Below are positions 7,706 through 16,970 of a stretch of DNA of 64,000 bases, in pieces. The position numbers and the translations under genes are program-made. The notes beneath the pieces were generated by a model. The model was not told where the DNA came from. It ran no database searches and saw nothing but the letters and a program-made list of their open reading frames with translations. This DNA comes from Thiobacillus denitrificans (lineage in GTDB: Bacteria; Pseudomonadota; Gammaproteobacteria; Burkholderiales; Thiobacillaceae): positions 12,427-76,426 of the forward strand of contig DDRS01000008.1 of NCBI GenBank assembly GCA_002343685.1, in the 5' to 3' direction. The number at the start of each line of letters is the position of its first letter. Position 1 is the first letter of the stretch.

Positions 7706-7954
7706 ATGAAGTTCAAAAATTGTTGTGCGTATCTGTTACTTGCCATGGGTTTGCTCACTCCAGGAAATAGCCCGAGTGCTCAGGCCGGTGCTGCGCCGGA
7801 TACCCTCACGCCGGACGGCGGCGTGACCCCTGCGGGGCTTCGGGGCACATCCGGCTTGGTTCCGTCATCGAAACCCCGGGCTAGGCCGCCCGGCGATGAC
7901 TGCGTCGAGGTTTGCAGGGGCTGGGTTGGGCTTACAGGTGGAGGGTTGCGGTAG
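7706..7954 (+). CDS. possible small secreted protein opposite the zot end
   Basis: 82-residue frame with a lipoprotein- or signal-like start (MKFKNCCAYLLLAMGLLTPG) and GAGGGG upstream of ATG. From 7780 it runs antisense to the zot C terminus, so its second half may be forced by the opposing gene. All other structural phage genes read leftward. Kept only as a weak possibility. Confidence 0.25.
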   Translation: MKFKNCCAYLLLAMGLLTPGNSPSAQAGAAPDTLTPDGGVTPAGLRGTSGLVPSSKPRARPPGDDCVEVCRGWVGLTGGGLR

Positions 7955-8943
7955 GGGTCGAAGTAGAGGCCCGCGGCACGCTGCCGGCATTGTTCGTCCG
8001 GTACCCATAGCGGGGTCTGCTGTTGGGTGAAGCAGGTGCACTTTTTGGTGTTGGCGATGCAGCCTTGAATCTCGGGAGCGACGACAGGCGGGGCCACGGG
8101 CGCGTATAGCGGGGCGCTGAGGGGGTTTTGCGGATCGACCGGGGTTACGGCCTCGATCAAGGGCATTTTCCTGGCCACGGCCAATTCCGAGAGCTTCGCC
8201 GGCGAGGGCGCCCGAGCCACCGCGCCGGAGCGCGGCGGCAGGTCGCCCTCTTGCACGGCGGTATGGGTTTTGTCGGGGTTGGTGTACTTGTCGAAGATGC
8301 CGAAGACCTTGGTGCTTTGGTAGACGAGCAGGGCGATGGCGAGGCCGGCGTAGATGAAGAGCTGGTTGATGCGGAATTTGTTCTTGGTGTGGGCCTCGGC
8401 GGATTTGTATTTGGTGAAGGCTTCCTTGGGTGGGGAGAACTTGCGCTTGGCGGCGTCGGCTCTGTCCAGGCGCGATTCGCCGTCGGCGATGTGCGGCCAC
8501 TCGTAGAGGAAGCGGCCGAGCAGGCCGTCGCGGATGTGGATGTGTCTTCCCACCAGCTCGCGGACGTTGGTGTCGATCAGCTTGGGCTTTTGCGTCAGCA
8601 GGATGATGTCGAGGCCGGTATGGCGATGCGTTTCAAGTGCGGCGACGTAGGGCGGGACTTTGGAGGCGGAGGCGCGCGGCCGGTAGACGCGCTGGCATTC
8701 GTCGACGATCAGGATCGAGTTCTTGGGGAAGGTGAAGTAGGCCAGTTCCAAGGTCGGGTCTTCGGGCGAGGGGCGCATTTCGGTCCACTCGGTGACCGGC
8801 GGGGCGACGATGTGCTCGATCTGGAGCGAGGGGACGCCCATGACGAACAAAGGCCGTTCGGCCTTTTTCTCGTACTCCATGAGCATGGACACCAGGAGAG
8901 CGGTCTTGCCCCTGCCGGGAATGCCGGTGATGAGTGTGATCAT
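7780..8943 (-). CDS. zot: Zot-domain phage assembly ATPase (pI-like)
   Basis: 387 residues starting MITLITGIPGRGKTALLVSM, with Walker A GIPGRGKT at the extreme N terminus and a Walker B-like strand SILIVDECQRVY near residue 80, as in the Zot/pI family of filamentous phages. A membrane helix (LFIYAGLAIALLVYQS, about residue 200) separates the cytosolic ATPase from a Pro-rich periplasmic part with a Cys cluster (CIANTKKCTCF). It powers virion extrusion through the envelope. Its ATG overlaps the stop of the DUF2523 gene. The last ~50 residues are encoded by the phage repeat region also found at 4566-4730. Confidence 0.95.
   Translation of the reverse strand: MITLITGIPGRGKTALLVSMLMEYEKKAERPLFVMGVPSLQIEHIVAPPVTEWTEMRPSPEDPTLELAYFTFPKNSILIVDECQRVYRPRASASKVPPYVAALETHRHTGLDIILLTQKPKLIDTNVRELVGRHIHIRDGLLGRFLYEWPHIADGESRLDRADAAKRKFSPPKEAFTKYKSAEAHTKNKFRINQLFIYAGLAIALLVYQSTKVFGIFDKYTNPDKTHTAVQEGDLPPRSGAVARAPSPAKLSELAVARKMPLIEAVTPVDPQNPLSAPLYAPVAPPVVAPEIQGCIANTKKCTCFTQQQTPLWVPDEQCRQRAAGLYFDPYRNPPPVSPTQPLQTSTQSSPGGLARGFDDGTKPDVPRSPAGVTPPSGVRVSGAAPA
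7862..7890. repeat. 29-bp phage repeat, copy 3 (inside zot)
   Basis: Identical to 4653-4681 and 7533-7561. Read leftward it encodes GGLARGFDD near the Zot C terminus, so the same bases are coding here but noncoding at 7533. Confidence 0.9.
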
Positions 8944-9209
8944 GATTTCAACCAGGTGGTGAGCTGGGTCATGGCGAGTTTGGTGGCGATGGCGGCGAGG
9001 ATGATGCCGACGAGTTCCTGGAAGCCGAACAGGGCGGCCAGTTGCGCGGCGGCAGCGGAGAGGCCGCCTATGGAGGTGATGACGTAACCGGTGATCTGAT
9101 CGAGGATCAGCTGCAGGCCGGTGTAGGTGACAACGGAGAGGCCGAGGGCAATGAAGACGCGACGGGCGAGTGGCAGGGCGACAGCAAGCAGGAAGGCGGC
9201 AAAGTTCAT
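8940..9209 (-). CDS. DUF2523 membrane protein (pVI-like minor coat protein)
   Basis: 89 residues, three hydrophobic helices (FAAFLLAVALPLARRVFIAL, TYTGLQLILDQITGYVI, LVGIILAAIATKLA). DUF2523 proteins always sit between the adsorption protein and Zot in inoviruses and are thought to be the pVI equivalent at the virion tip and inner membrane. The start overlaps the pIII-like stop and the stop overlaps the zot start. Confidence 0.9.
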   Translation of the reverse strand: MNFAAFLLAVALPLARRVFIALGLSVVTYTGLQLILDQITGYVITSIGGLSAAAAQLAALFGFQELVGIILAAIATKLAMTQLTTWLKS

Positions 9210-10474
9210 GACTGGGCAGACCTCGGGACACCGAAGATGATGAAGAGGGCGGTGAGGTAGCCAATGGCGATGACGATGGGTCTCAGGCCACTGGCATAGG
9301 TGCAGGCAGACGAGTAGTCGATGGTGAGGGTTTGGCCGAAGCCGTTGACGGTGATGGGGGCCGGGCAGGTGGCATTGGCCGAGATCGGCACCGGGGTGAA
9401 GGTGATCGGTTGTTCGGTGTGGGGCATGTCTTCACCGAGGGGCGGAGTGCCGAGATCGGTACAGCCGACCGAGGTGGGATATTTGTCGCAGTCGGTGGGC
9501 TGCGGTTCGGGGGTGTCCTGCGGTTGCGGGTCGTTGACCGGGTTGCCTTGCGGATCGGTCAGGGGCATTTCGTAGACATCGACGGTGACCTGGCCGTTTG
9601 AAGCCGGGCTGATCTGGGCCATCGGCTGGGCGGTCGAGCCGTCGGGCTTGGTGTAGGGATCGCCGACCGGCACGGTAGACGGTTCGTAGACCGGGGCATC
9701 GACGGGGACGCCGACTTGGGGGGCGAGTTCGGCCAGTGCTTGGGGAGGCGGGGCGGGGAGCGCGTTGAAATCGTCCTGGGTAGCTGGACGATTCGCCACA
9801 ACAGGATCACAGGAAGTCGTGCCGGGTGCCATCGAATAACCACTAGGACAAGACCCATACGGCGTCTCACCAGCAGGAACAGCGCCGGTTATTGGCGTGC
9901 CGTAATAGTCTTGCTTGTAGCCGGCATAAACACCTAATTTCTCATTCGAACGGAAGGCATAGCAATAACGATCAGAGACACCAAGTGGCGCATAATTCAC
10001 CGCGCAGGCCTGCATTGACGGATCACATGTACAGTTACCCGATGCGCAACGGCAGCCGACTATTGTTGCATCGACAGGGAAACCAGCTTGTACAGAAGGG
10101 CCAGTACCACCATTGGGATCGGTGTACATCCAGCCCCCAACTTCATCGGAGTGAAGGCCGGCATCCCCTGCCCATGCAAGGAGACTGAGACCAAGCAACC
10201 ATGGATTGGCGAAGAGGGAAGTTTTAGCGGCCTGTGCAGCGGTCGAGGCGGGCGGGATATAGCCAGGGATGTTGATCCATTTGCCGTTGACGAGCACTTT
10301 GCCGGTGGCGGCAAAGTTGTTGCCTGCGAGTGAGGGGATGGCGAGCGGTTTGAAGGTGCCACCGCCGAGGCCTTCGACTGAGGGGGTCAGGGTGATGGCG
10401 GCATTGGCTGAGTACGGCAGGAGCATCAAGCCGGCGAGCGCGACTCCGACGAGGAAGAAGGCGAGGCGTTTCAT
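9206..10474 (-). CDS. pIII/TspB-like adsorption protein of the filamentous phage
   Basis: 422 residues. Signal peptide MKRLAFFLVGVALAGLMLLP ending ANA-A, then a secreted region with many Cys (GCRCASGNCTCDPSMQAC), a Pro/Asp/Gln-rich linker (about 270-350) and a C-terminal membrane anchor IVIAIGYLTALFIIFG. This layout, and the linker type, match the TspB-related attachment proteins of betaproteobacterial inoviruses. It should form the virion tip that contacts the host receptor. ATG at 10474 overlaps the stop of the preceding 24-residue peptide. The long upstream open frame is an overlap artefact. Confidence 0.85.
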   Translation of the reverse strand: MKRLAFFLVGVALAGLMLLPYSANAAITLTPSVEGLGGGTFKPLAIPSLAGNNFAATGKVLVNGKWINIPGYIPPASTAAQAAKTSLFANPWLLGLSLLAWAGDAGLHSDEVGGWMYTDPNGGTGPSVQAGFPVDATIVGCRCASGNCTCDPSMQACAVNYAPLGVSDRYCYAFRSNEKLGVYAGYKQDYYGTPITGAVPAGETPYGSCPSGYSMAPGTTSCDPVVANRPATQDDFNALPAPPPQALAELAPQVGVPVDAPVYEPSTVPVGDPYTKPDGSTAQPMAQISPASNGQVTVDVYEMPLTDPQGNPVNDPQPQDTPEPQPTDCDKYPTSVGCTDLGTPPLGEDMPHTEQPITFTPVPISANATCPAPITVNGFGQTLTIDYSSACTYASGLRPIVIAIGYLTALFIIFGVPRSAQS

Positions 10475-10545
10475 CGGGTGGCGATGGCAACGGGCAGGAC
10501 GATGAGCAGGAAGCCTGCCCAGGCATAGAGGTCGAGCGGGATCAT
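10471..10545 (-). CDS. 24-residue phage membrane peptide
   Basis: MIPLDLYAWAGFLLIVLPVA plus IATR: a single membrane helix. Start and stop codons overlap both neighbours, a pattern hard to explain unless it is translated. Size and place fit a pVII/pIX-type minor coat peptide. Confidence 0.6.
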   Translation of the reverse strand: MIPLDLYAWAGFLLIVLPVAIATR

Positions 10546-10850
10546 CGGTATGGCCTCCGAATGACGTAAACAATAACCATGGCGGCAGCGACAGCCCAGC
10601 CGAGTTGCATGCCATCGAAGAAGGTTTGGGTGGTGTCGCAGTCGGTGAACTGCGGGACGGGCGCGGCGACGCTGCTGATGAGGGTGCCGTTCTCGTAGGT
10701 GTCTTGTGTCCACCCGGATGCGGTCTTGGTGAAAAGGCTGATGTAGGCGGGATTGCCCGCAGTCTGATCCGGGTGGGTGTTGCTGTAGTAGGCGTCGATG
10801 GACGCGGCCACATCGACACACTGACCCGCGACGATGTGACCGGCAGCCAT
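10542..10850 (-). CDS. phage minor coat or assembly protein with C-terminal membrane helix
   Basis: 102 residues, starting two bases after the major coat stop. Hydrophilic N-terminal ~75 residues with two Cys (GQCVDVAA, FTDCDTTQ) and a C-terminal helix LGWAVAAAMVIVYVI followed by RRPYR. No signal peptide is obvious. Located between pVIII-like and pIII-like genes, as similar small structural proteins in other inoviruses; exact role unknown. Confidence 0.7.
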   Translation of the reverse strand: MAAGHIVAGQCVDVAASIDAYYSNTHPDQTAGNPAYISLFTKTASGWTQDTYENGTLISSVAAPVPQFTDCDTTQTFFDGMQLGWAVAAAMVIVYVIRRPYR

Positions 10851-10852
10851 GC

Positions 10853-11044
10853 TTAGCCGGCCTTGCGTTTGATGTACAGGACGATGCCGACGGCAACTGC
10901 GAAGATCAGCAGGCCGCCCGCGATTTCCTTGCCGTCGGCGGTGCCGTCGGTGATCGCCGTGGTGATGGCGGGGTCAACGGCAGCCATAACGTTGGCGGAG
11001 AACGCGGTTACAGCCGCGCCGAGAGTTGCAACAAGTTTCTTCAT
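10853..11044 (-). CDS. major coat protein (pVIII-like)
   Basis: 63 residues: signal peptide MKKLVATLGAAVTAFSANVM cut after AMA-like AA, then an acidic mature part (VDPAITTAITDGTADGKEIA), a membrane helix GGLLIFAVAVGIVLYI and a basic end KRKAG. This is the textbook pVIII layout. A strong AGGAGC ribosome site precedes ATG 11044. Thousands of copies would coat the ssDNA. Confidence 0.92.
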   Translation of the reverse strand: MKKLVATLGAAVTAFSANVMAAVDPAITTAITDGTADGKEIAGGLLIFAVAVGIVLYIKRKAG

Positions 11045-11069
11045 GGTATTGCTCCTAAAAAAGTGCTGG

Positions 11070-11270
11070 CTAAGCGAAGGTTGAGACCTTCCGGGAGCCA
11101 TCCGGGAGGCTTTTTTTCCCCGAGGGGAAAAGCGAAATCTGGCGCGATTCGAAGATGCGTTTGGCGATCTTGGCGGCACGCATGATGCGGGCTTGTTCGA
11201 GCTGGGCAGGGGTGGGTTTCGGCTTCATGGCCTTGGCCCATTTCTTCACGGCAAGGGGGTGGCCGTACAT
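11070..11270 (-). CDS. small basic phage protein (66 aa)
   Basis: MYGHPLAVKKWAKAMKPKPT onward, rich in Lys/Arg/Ala and probably helical. Start overlaps the stop of the 29-residue peptide (TGATG). A perfect palindrome TTTTCCCC-GA-GGGGAAAA lies in its 3' end. Function unknown; possibly a DNA-binding or assembly helper. Confidence 0.6.
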   Translation of the reverse strand: MYGHPLAVKKWAKAMKPKPTPAQLEQARIMRAAKIAKRIFESRQISLFPSGKKSLPDGSRKVSTFA

Positions 11271-11359
11271 CAGGCGGCCACCCAGAGAAGGTGTGAGAAC
11301 AAGGCCAAGTAGAAAATGAGAACCGTGAGGAAAGCGGCGTAGAGGTAACGCGATTCCAT
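11270..11359 (-). CDS. 29-residue phage membrane peptide
   Basis: MESRYLYAAFLTVLIFYLAL then FSHLLWVAA: one membrane helix. Its ATG overlaps the Rep stop and its stop overlaps the next start, indicating coupled translation. Candidate pVII/pIX-like minor coat peptide. Confidence 0.6.
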   Translation of the reverse strand: MESRYLYAAFLTVLIFYLALFSHLLWVAA

Positions 11360-12372
11360 CATGCGGCCCTGGCTTCGAGGTCGTACCAATCCGGCACTGA
11401 GAGCGGTTCGAGTTCGATGAAGCGAACCTTGACCGGGAAGCGCTCGATGTTGCGCGGTGCCAGGATGTCGATGCCACATTCGCGCAGCACCTTGGCATGG
11501 CGGTACAAGGTGCGCTCGGAAGCCATCTGCTTCATGTCCTGGCCAGCTAACCATGCCGCCGCATAGACGCGGCTTTTCTTCGGCACGGCGTCAAGGATGT
11601 CCTCATCGCAGGAGCGATCCGCGCGTTTGAATGGCTCGATCTGCTGTTCGTACAGCTCTTCGAGTTTCGCGTCGGTGATGTTGGCCAGGTCATTCAAGCC
11701 AAGCTCTGAAAGCAAGCGTTTTTTGAGTTCGATTTCCACGCGTACCACTCCTTGATCCTTGAGCCACGACACCAGCTCGTCGTTTGAATCAGCACCGTGC
11801 TTAATCATTTCCAGGTGCTTGATGTAGGCTTTCAGCATGTGGCGCGTGTTGGCCCACCACACCGATTCGTCGCCTGACTGTCCGCGTTTCATGCGTGCGA
11901 TGCTTCGAGCACCAAGCCATCGGATGAAAGCGCGGGCTGAACTTTCCGAGCCTGTTTTGTAATTCCGGGTGATGTCCAAACGCGATATGACGCAACCCCG
12001 CCGGGAGTGTGGAAGCGCGAAGGGGCCAGGCGTTGACCGGTCAGAAGTTGCAGCTGTGAATGGTGGGAGGCCAAGCTCCACCAGTATTCGGTTACAAGCC
12101 TCGATCGTCCCTTGTAGTCCGAAGTTAAAAACGTTGTCTTTGCGAGAAAACCGCCCCGCGTTGCCACTGAGGGAAACACGGAAACCATCACATCCAACAC
12201 GAACGCTTGTGTCATGGCTTCCGTTAAAGCGCGTGGACTGGTTGCGTTCAAAAATTGGCGCACCGTCGGCGGAATAGTGGACGGTGACACCCCCTGTGAG
12301 GATGGGTAAGCCCCCGTCCGGATGATGTTGAGAAGCGGTGATCCAATCAATGAAGAGCGAGCCATTCGACAC
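11359..12372 (-). CDS. phage replication initiator (pII/X family)
   Basis: 337 residues beginning MSNGSLFIDWITASQHHPDG, which matches the opening of phage/plasmid replication proteins of the II/X family. Central CVISRLDITRNYKTG resembles the conserved xxRLDITxN strand; a Tyr-containing YIKHLEMIKHG segment follows. It should nick the plus-strand origin and start rolling-circle replication. It heads the structural transcript, 66 bp after the ssDNA-binding gene. Length fits the family. Confidence 0.88.
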   Translation of the reverse strand: MSNGSLFIDWITASQHHPDGGLPILTGGVTVHYSADGAPIFERNQSTRFNGSHDTSVRVGCDGFRVSLSGNAGRFSRKDNVFNFGLQGTIEACNRILVELGLPPFTAATSDRSTPGPFALPHSRRGCVISRLDITRNYKTGSESSARAFIRWLGARSIARMKRGQSGDESVWWANTRHMLKAYIKHLEMIKHGADSNDELVSWLKDQGVVRVEIELKKRLLSELGLNDLANITDAKLEELYEQQIEPFKRADRSCDEDILDAVPKKSRVYAAAWLAGQDMKQMASERTLYRHAKVLRECGIDILAPRNIERFPVKVRFIELEPLSVPDWYDLEARAA

Positions 12373-12438
12373 CCCTGTTCTCCCTTGTCACTGACAAATT
12401 GGCAGTGAACGGACTAGTGTTACTAGCCGTTCCACCCC

Positions 12439-12741
12439 TCAAGCCGACTTGGCAACCGACAGGGCCGGGACGACACCCATCACGTAACTTTCGAATTTGC
12501 CCATGCGCGCACGCTGGCCGATTTCGAGATCGACGATGGCGGGAAACTGGATCTTGTTGAATTGCTCGATGCAGGCAGAGTCGAGGGGCATTTCGGTGAC
12601 TTCGTAGCCGTAGCCAGCTGCGGTCACTTTCTCGTTCTGGAAGGATTCGATCTTGGTTTGAATGAGGGCTGCGGACATGTCCCAGGGGTTGCCATCCTTG
12701 ATGCCCTTGAGAACCTTTACGCCGAGAACTTGCATTTTCAT
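12439..12741 (-). CDS. phage single-stranded-DNA-binding protein (pV-like)
   Basis: 100 residues starting MKMQVLGVKVLKGIKDGNPW, predicted beta-rich. Small proteins in this position directly before the initiator are the gene V equivalents that coat new ssDNA and prevent its conversion to duplex. First gene of the leftward phage operon; the divergent repressor and operator-like palindromes lie upstream. Confidence 0.78.
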   Translation of the reverse strand: MKMQVLGVKVLKGIKDGNPWDMSAALIQTKIESFQNEKVTAAGYGYEVTEMPLDSACIEQFNKIQFPAIVDLEIGQRARMGKFESYVMGVVPALSVAKSA

Positions 12742-12763
12742 GGTGAGCTTCCTTGTCGGTTAA

Positions 12764-12836
12764 GCTATCAGGCGATAGCGAGACGAAGCCTATGGCTATC
12801 GGCTGACAGTTGTCAAGTGGTAGCGATCACCTGATC
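12764..12836. promoter_or_regulatory. operator-like palindromes in the phage control region
   Basis: GCTATC-AGGC-GATAGC (12764-12779), a repeated GCTATC half site at 12795, and GATCA-CC-TGATC (12825-12836) lie between the divergent ssDNA-binding and repressor genes. They are probable repressor sites for lysogeny control. Confidence 0.55.
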
Positions 12837-12863
12837 ATGCTTAAAACCCGAAGGAGAACGGCC

Positions 12864-13214
12864 ATGAACACCTTGGAATACCTCGATGCCCTCAAACAGA
12901 AGCAAGGTCTGACCTCGGACTACCAACTGGCTAAATTGCTAAATTTGGAAACGTCGAACATGACGATGTACAGGAAACATCGTCGCGTGATGGATGACTA
13001 CATCGCCGCACGGGTAGCGGATTTGCTGCAGATCGACAAACTGGAATTGATCGCTCAGGCGAACGCCGAGCGAGAGAAAGATGTAGAAAAACGGACGTAT
13101 TGGGAAGCTGAAGCGAAAACGGCCCGCGAAAAGCGCGAGCCGTTGGAAGTGGTGGCCAGTCTCGGAATCGAACCAAGGACACGCGGATTTTCAATCCGCT
13201 GCTCTACCAACTGA
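12864..13214 (+). CDS. repressor-like HTH protein, C terminus running through attR
   Basis: 116 residues in the integrated form. The N-terminal ~70 (MNTLEYLDALKQKQGLTSDY, QLAKLLNLETSNMTMYRKHR) form a small Cro/C1-type helix-turn-helix domain. AAGGAGA precedes ATG 12864. After about residue 80 the frame enters the tRNA terminator and is antisense to tRNA-Phe, so the last ~35 residues are att-encoded and would change on excision. It is the only phage gene here reading rightward, and the likely lysogeny regulator. Confidence 0.75.
   Translation: MNTLEYLDALKQKQGLTSDYQLAKLLNLETSNMTMYRKHRRVMDDYIAARVADLLQIDKLELIAQANAEREKDVEKRTYWEAEAKTAREKREPLEVVASLGIEPRTRGFSIRCSTN
13100..13195. repeat. right attachment site (attR), 3' half of tRNA-Phe
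   Basis: Pairs with 4742-4837 (see attL). At its right end it continues into the 5' half of the tRNA, so the phage supplies the present 3' end, CCA and terminator of the gene. Confidence 0.92.
13112..13144 (-). terminator. terminator of tRNA-Phe, carried by the phage
   Basis: AACGGC...GCCGTT stem with an inner CGCG/CGCG stem, followed leftward by TTTTCGCTTC. It lies five bases after the CCA end and is duplicated at attL and in the outer relic. Confidence 0.8.
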
Positions 13215-13225
13215 GCTAACTGGCC
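13150..13225 (-). tRNA. tRNA-Phe (GAA)
   Basis: 76 nt: acceptor GGCCAGT, D-arm TAGCTCAGTTGGTAGAGC, anticodon loop CGGATTGAAAATCCG with GAA, T-arm GGTTCGATTCC, encoded CCA. It is the integration target of two successive elements. Confidence 0.98.
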
Positions 13226-13342
13226 AGTCCGCGGTCATGCGACCACGTTGAGATCAAATGCATGGCTGCACAGCCTGAGCATTTGTTTTGCGATGCCCAT
13301 GCAAACGCTGAAATAGGCTCCAGCCGCTTACACGCGGGGCGC

Positions 13343-13371
13343 AGTATAAGCGACCCACCCGCTTTTGTGAA
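13343..13371 (-). promoter_or_regulatory. sigma-70 promoter of tRNA-Phe
   Basis: TTCACA, 17 bases, TATACT read leftward, about 105 bases before the tRNA 5' end. Confidence 0.65.
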
Positions 13372-13388
13372 GCCGAGGCCGTTGCCGC

Positions 13389-13624
13389 CTAATCCATGTC
13401 GTCCCCGGCCTGGCGTCGGTGCCTGACCTTCTTCTCCAGCTTACGCGCGACATAGGCGGCGAATTCGTCGACGTTGTCGTAGGCCTGCGCGCAGGCAAAA
13501 TCGGCCAGCGCATCGATCAGTTCGCGGGTGCGGGTGATCTCCGCGAAGCTGCGTCCGCAGGTCAGGCAGGTTTCGCCGTCGTCGCGGCAAGCGGTCTTGC
13601 CCTTGCAGGGGACGAAGGGGCGCA

Positions 13625-13625
<1 letters not shown>
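13389..13625 (-). CDS. small Cys-rich protein coupled to nifA (78 aa)
   Basis: Starts MRPFVPCKGKTACRDDGETC followed by LTCGRSF: four Cys in the first 30 residues (C-x5-C-x6-C-x2-C) suggest a metal site. The rest is helical (ELIDALADFACAQAYDNVDE). Its ATG overlaps the nifA TGA, so it should be translated with nifA. I do not recognise a named family; a role in NifA function or metal/redox signalling is only suggested by position. Confidence 0.75.
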
Positions 13626-15174
<1,549 letters not shown>

Positions 15175-15178
<4 letters not shown>

Positions 15179-16740
15179 GACGGTTCTCCCCGCGGGCAAG
15201 GCAGTTGCACGCGCATGCGGCAACCCGGCTGATACGACGCGTCGATGTCGAGCGTGCCGCCATGGCGCGCGACGATTTCCTGTGCGATGGCCAGGCCCAT
15301 GCCGAGGTGGTGCTGGTCCGCCCCCTTGGTGGTGAAGAAGGGCTCGAACACCTTGTAGCGCCATTCCTCGGGCACGCCGGGTCCGCTGTCCTCGATGACG
15401 GCTTCGACATGGTCGCCGCAGTCCAGCGTGCTCACGCGCATGTCGCGCTGGCCGCTGCGCGATTCGTAGAGCGCTTCCACCGCGTTGTCGAGGAGTTGCT
15501 TGAACAGGGTGGACAACTGCGTGGCGCGGCCCTGGATCGCCGGCAGCCGGGCGGCGGGCTGCCAGTCCACCACCACGCCGGCCGCCAGCAGGGCCGGGGT
15601 GGAGAGCTTGAGCAGATCGTGCAGGACGGTGTTGAGATCGACCGGCTGCACGTGCTCGCCGGCGTCGTAGGGAATGCTGGCGCGCAGGGTTTCCAGCGTT
15701 TCGCGGCCATTGCGCACGGCGTCGTCCAGCACCGTGGCGAGGGGGTCGTCGCTGGGCGGTTCCTTGCGGCGCTCCAGCATCTTGACCGCCGCCTCCAGCA
15801 TGTTGAGCGGTCCTTCCAGCTGATACACGGCGCCGGCCAGGGCCTCGCGCAGGCCCTGGATGCGCTCCTGCTCGGCGAGCAGGGCGTGCAGCGCGTTGAT
15901 GCGGATGGCCTCCTGCTGCCGCTTGAGCTCGCTGATGTCCTGGATGGTCAGCAACAGGTAATGCCGCCGGGCTGGTTCGTAGAAGGCGTCGGCGCTGACG
16001 TCCTGTTCCTCGAACCACGAGATGGAACAGGAGAACCAGCGCGGCGGCCGATGGGGCTGCTCGATCAGCACCTCGCGGTTGGACAGGCCGCGCCGGCTGG
16101 CGCGCGCATTGTCGAAGCCGGGTCCGATCTGCGTGCGCAGGGCGGCCATCAGGGTGGCGGCGGGTTCCTTGCCGAGGTCGCCGATCAGCTTCTTGTATTC
16201 CTGGTTGTCCAGCAGAACATGCTCGTTCTCGTCCAGCAGGACGATGGCGACCTGGGCGGCGTCCACCACCGATTCGATCAGCGCCTTGTGGTTCTGCACC
16301 TGGCGTTCGAGGCGATGCATCTCGGTGACGTCGCGGTGCATGCCGAGGTAGTGCGTGGTCTGCCCGTCCGCATCCAAAACGGGCGTGATGGTCAGGTCGG
16401 CCAGATAGCGGCTGCCGTCCTTGCGCCGGTTGACCAGCAGGCCGTTCCACGGACGCTGGCGTTTCAGCTGGGCCCACAGGGTTTCATAGACGATCTTGGG
16501 CGTGACCCGGTACGACAGGATCGACTCGTTGTGCCCGATCACTTCAGCCCGCGAATAGCCGGTCACGCGCTCGAAGGTCGGGTTGGCATAGAGGATGTTG
16601 GCGTGGGCGTCGGTAATCGAGATCGCCAAGGCCGCCTGCTCCACCACCAGGCGAAAGACCTGGGGCGGGACGACAGCGGCCGGGTCGGCGATGCCGGGTG
16701 CGGGCAGATTGGCGTCGTCAGGGACGGTAGGCTTGTTCAT
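15175..16740 (-). CDS. nifL: NifL, redox/nitrogen-sensing antagonist of NifA
   Basis: 521 residues. N-terminal PAS domain (VFRLVVEQAALAISITDAHA, NPTFERVTGYSRAEVIGHNE) that binds FAD in NifL, a second PAS, a Q-linker/coiled segment, and a GHKL ATP-binding domain with N box (LLDNAVEAL), DSGPGVP and GLAIAQEIVARHGG. The expected kinase His is not obvious, as in other NifL. It holds NifA inactive under oxygen or fixed nitrogen. First gene of the nifL-nifA-small gene operon, divergent from rnfA. Confidence 0.95.
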
Positions 16741-16834
16741 TGAGATTTGAATATCCTTTTGTAACAGTTGGGGTCATGCAAATGGCGTGCCTGCTACAAA
16801 TCTCGTGGGCGGCCGACCCGCAGCCCGCGTGTTT

Positions 16835-16850
16835 TGTCGTCTTTGCGACA
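16835..16850 (+). promoter_or_regulatory. NifA upstream activator site for rnf
   Basis: TGT-CGTCTTTGCG-ACA, exactly N10 spacing, 106 bp before the -24 element. Confidence 0.85.
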
Positions 16851-16955
16851 GAGCCCTTGCGCAGGGCTTGTCCGCGACAAGAATTTGCTGCACCCAATTG
16901 GTGCCGGCTTGCGCCAGTGCCTTGATTTTTCATGCACCGCCCATGCACTTCGATT

Positions 16956-16970
16956 TGGCACGGCGCTTGC
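16956..16970 (+). promoter_or_regulatory. sigma-54 promoter of the rnf operon
   Basis: TGGCAC-GGCGC-TTGC, a perfect -24/-12 element 27 bp before the rnfA ATG. Confidence 0.9.

Larger units (their letters stand above)
7446..7779. other. phage intergenic region between zot and the cargo operon
   Basis: Contains a 29-bp repeat copy and a strong hairpin terminator, and no convincing gene. In filamentous phages the long noncoding region carries the replication origin and packaging signal; this is the best candidate stretch here (inference). Confidence 0.5.
4753..13195 (-). mobile_element. integrated filamentous (inovirus-like) prophage in tRNA-Phe
   Basis: Bounded by 85-bp perfect direct repeats of the tRNA-Phe 3' end whose 8358-bp spacing equals the expected circular genome, a normal size for a filamentous phage. 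Leftward module order: ssDNA-binding protein, replication initiator, two small peptides, pVIII-like coat protein, minor coat proteins, pIII-like adsorption protein, DUF2523 (pVI-like), Zot (pI-like), HicAB-like cargo, integrase. A repressor-like gene is divergent at the right end. Several genes overlap by stop/start codons as in phage operons. No frame disruptions are seen, so it may still be active. Confidence 0.92.

Noticed and set aside
11108..11130. TTTTCCCCGAGGGGAAAA palindrome as terminator before the phage coat gene
   Set aside because: It lies in the end of the 66-aa gene and has no T run behind it on the transcribed strand.
16867..16881. CTTGTC-CGC-GACAAG palindrome as a second NifA site
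   Set aside because: The TGT and ACA are only five bases apart, not ten; may bind another regulator, but unsupported.
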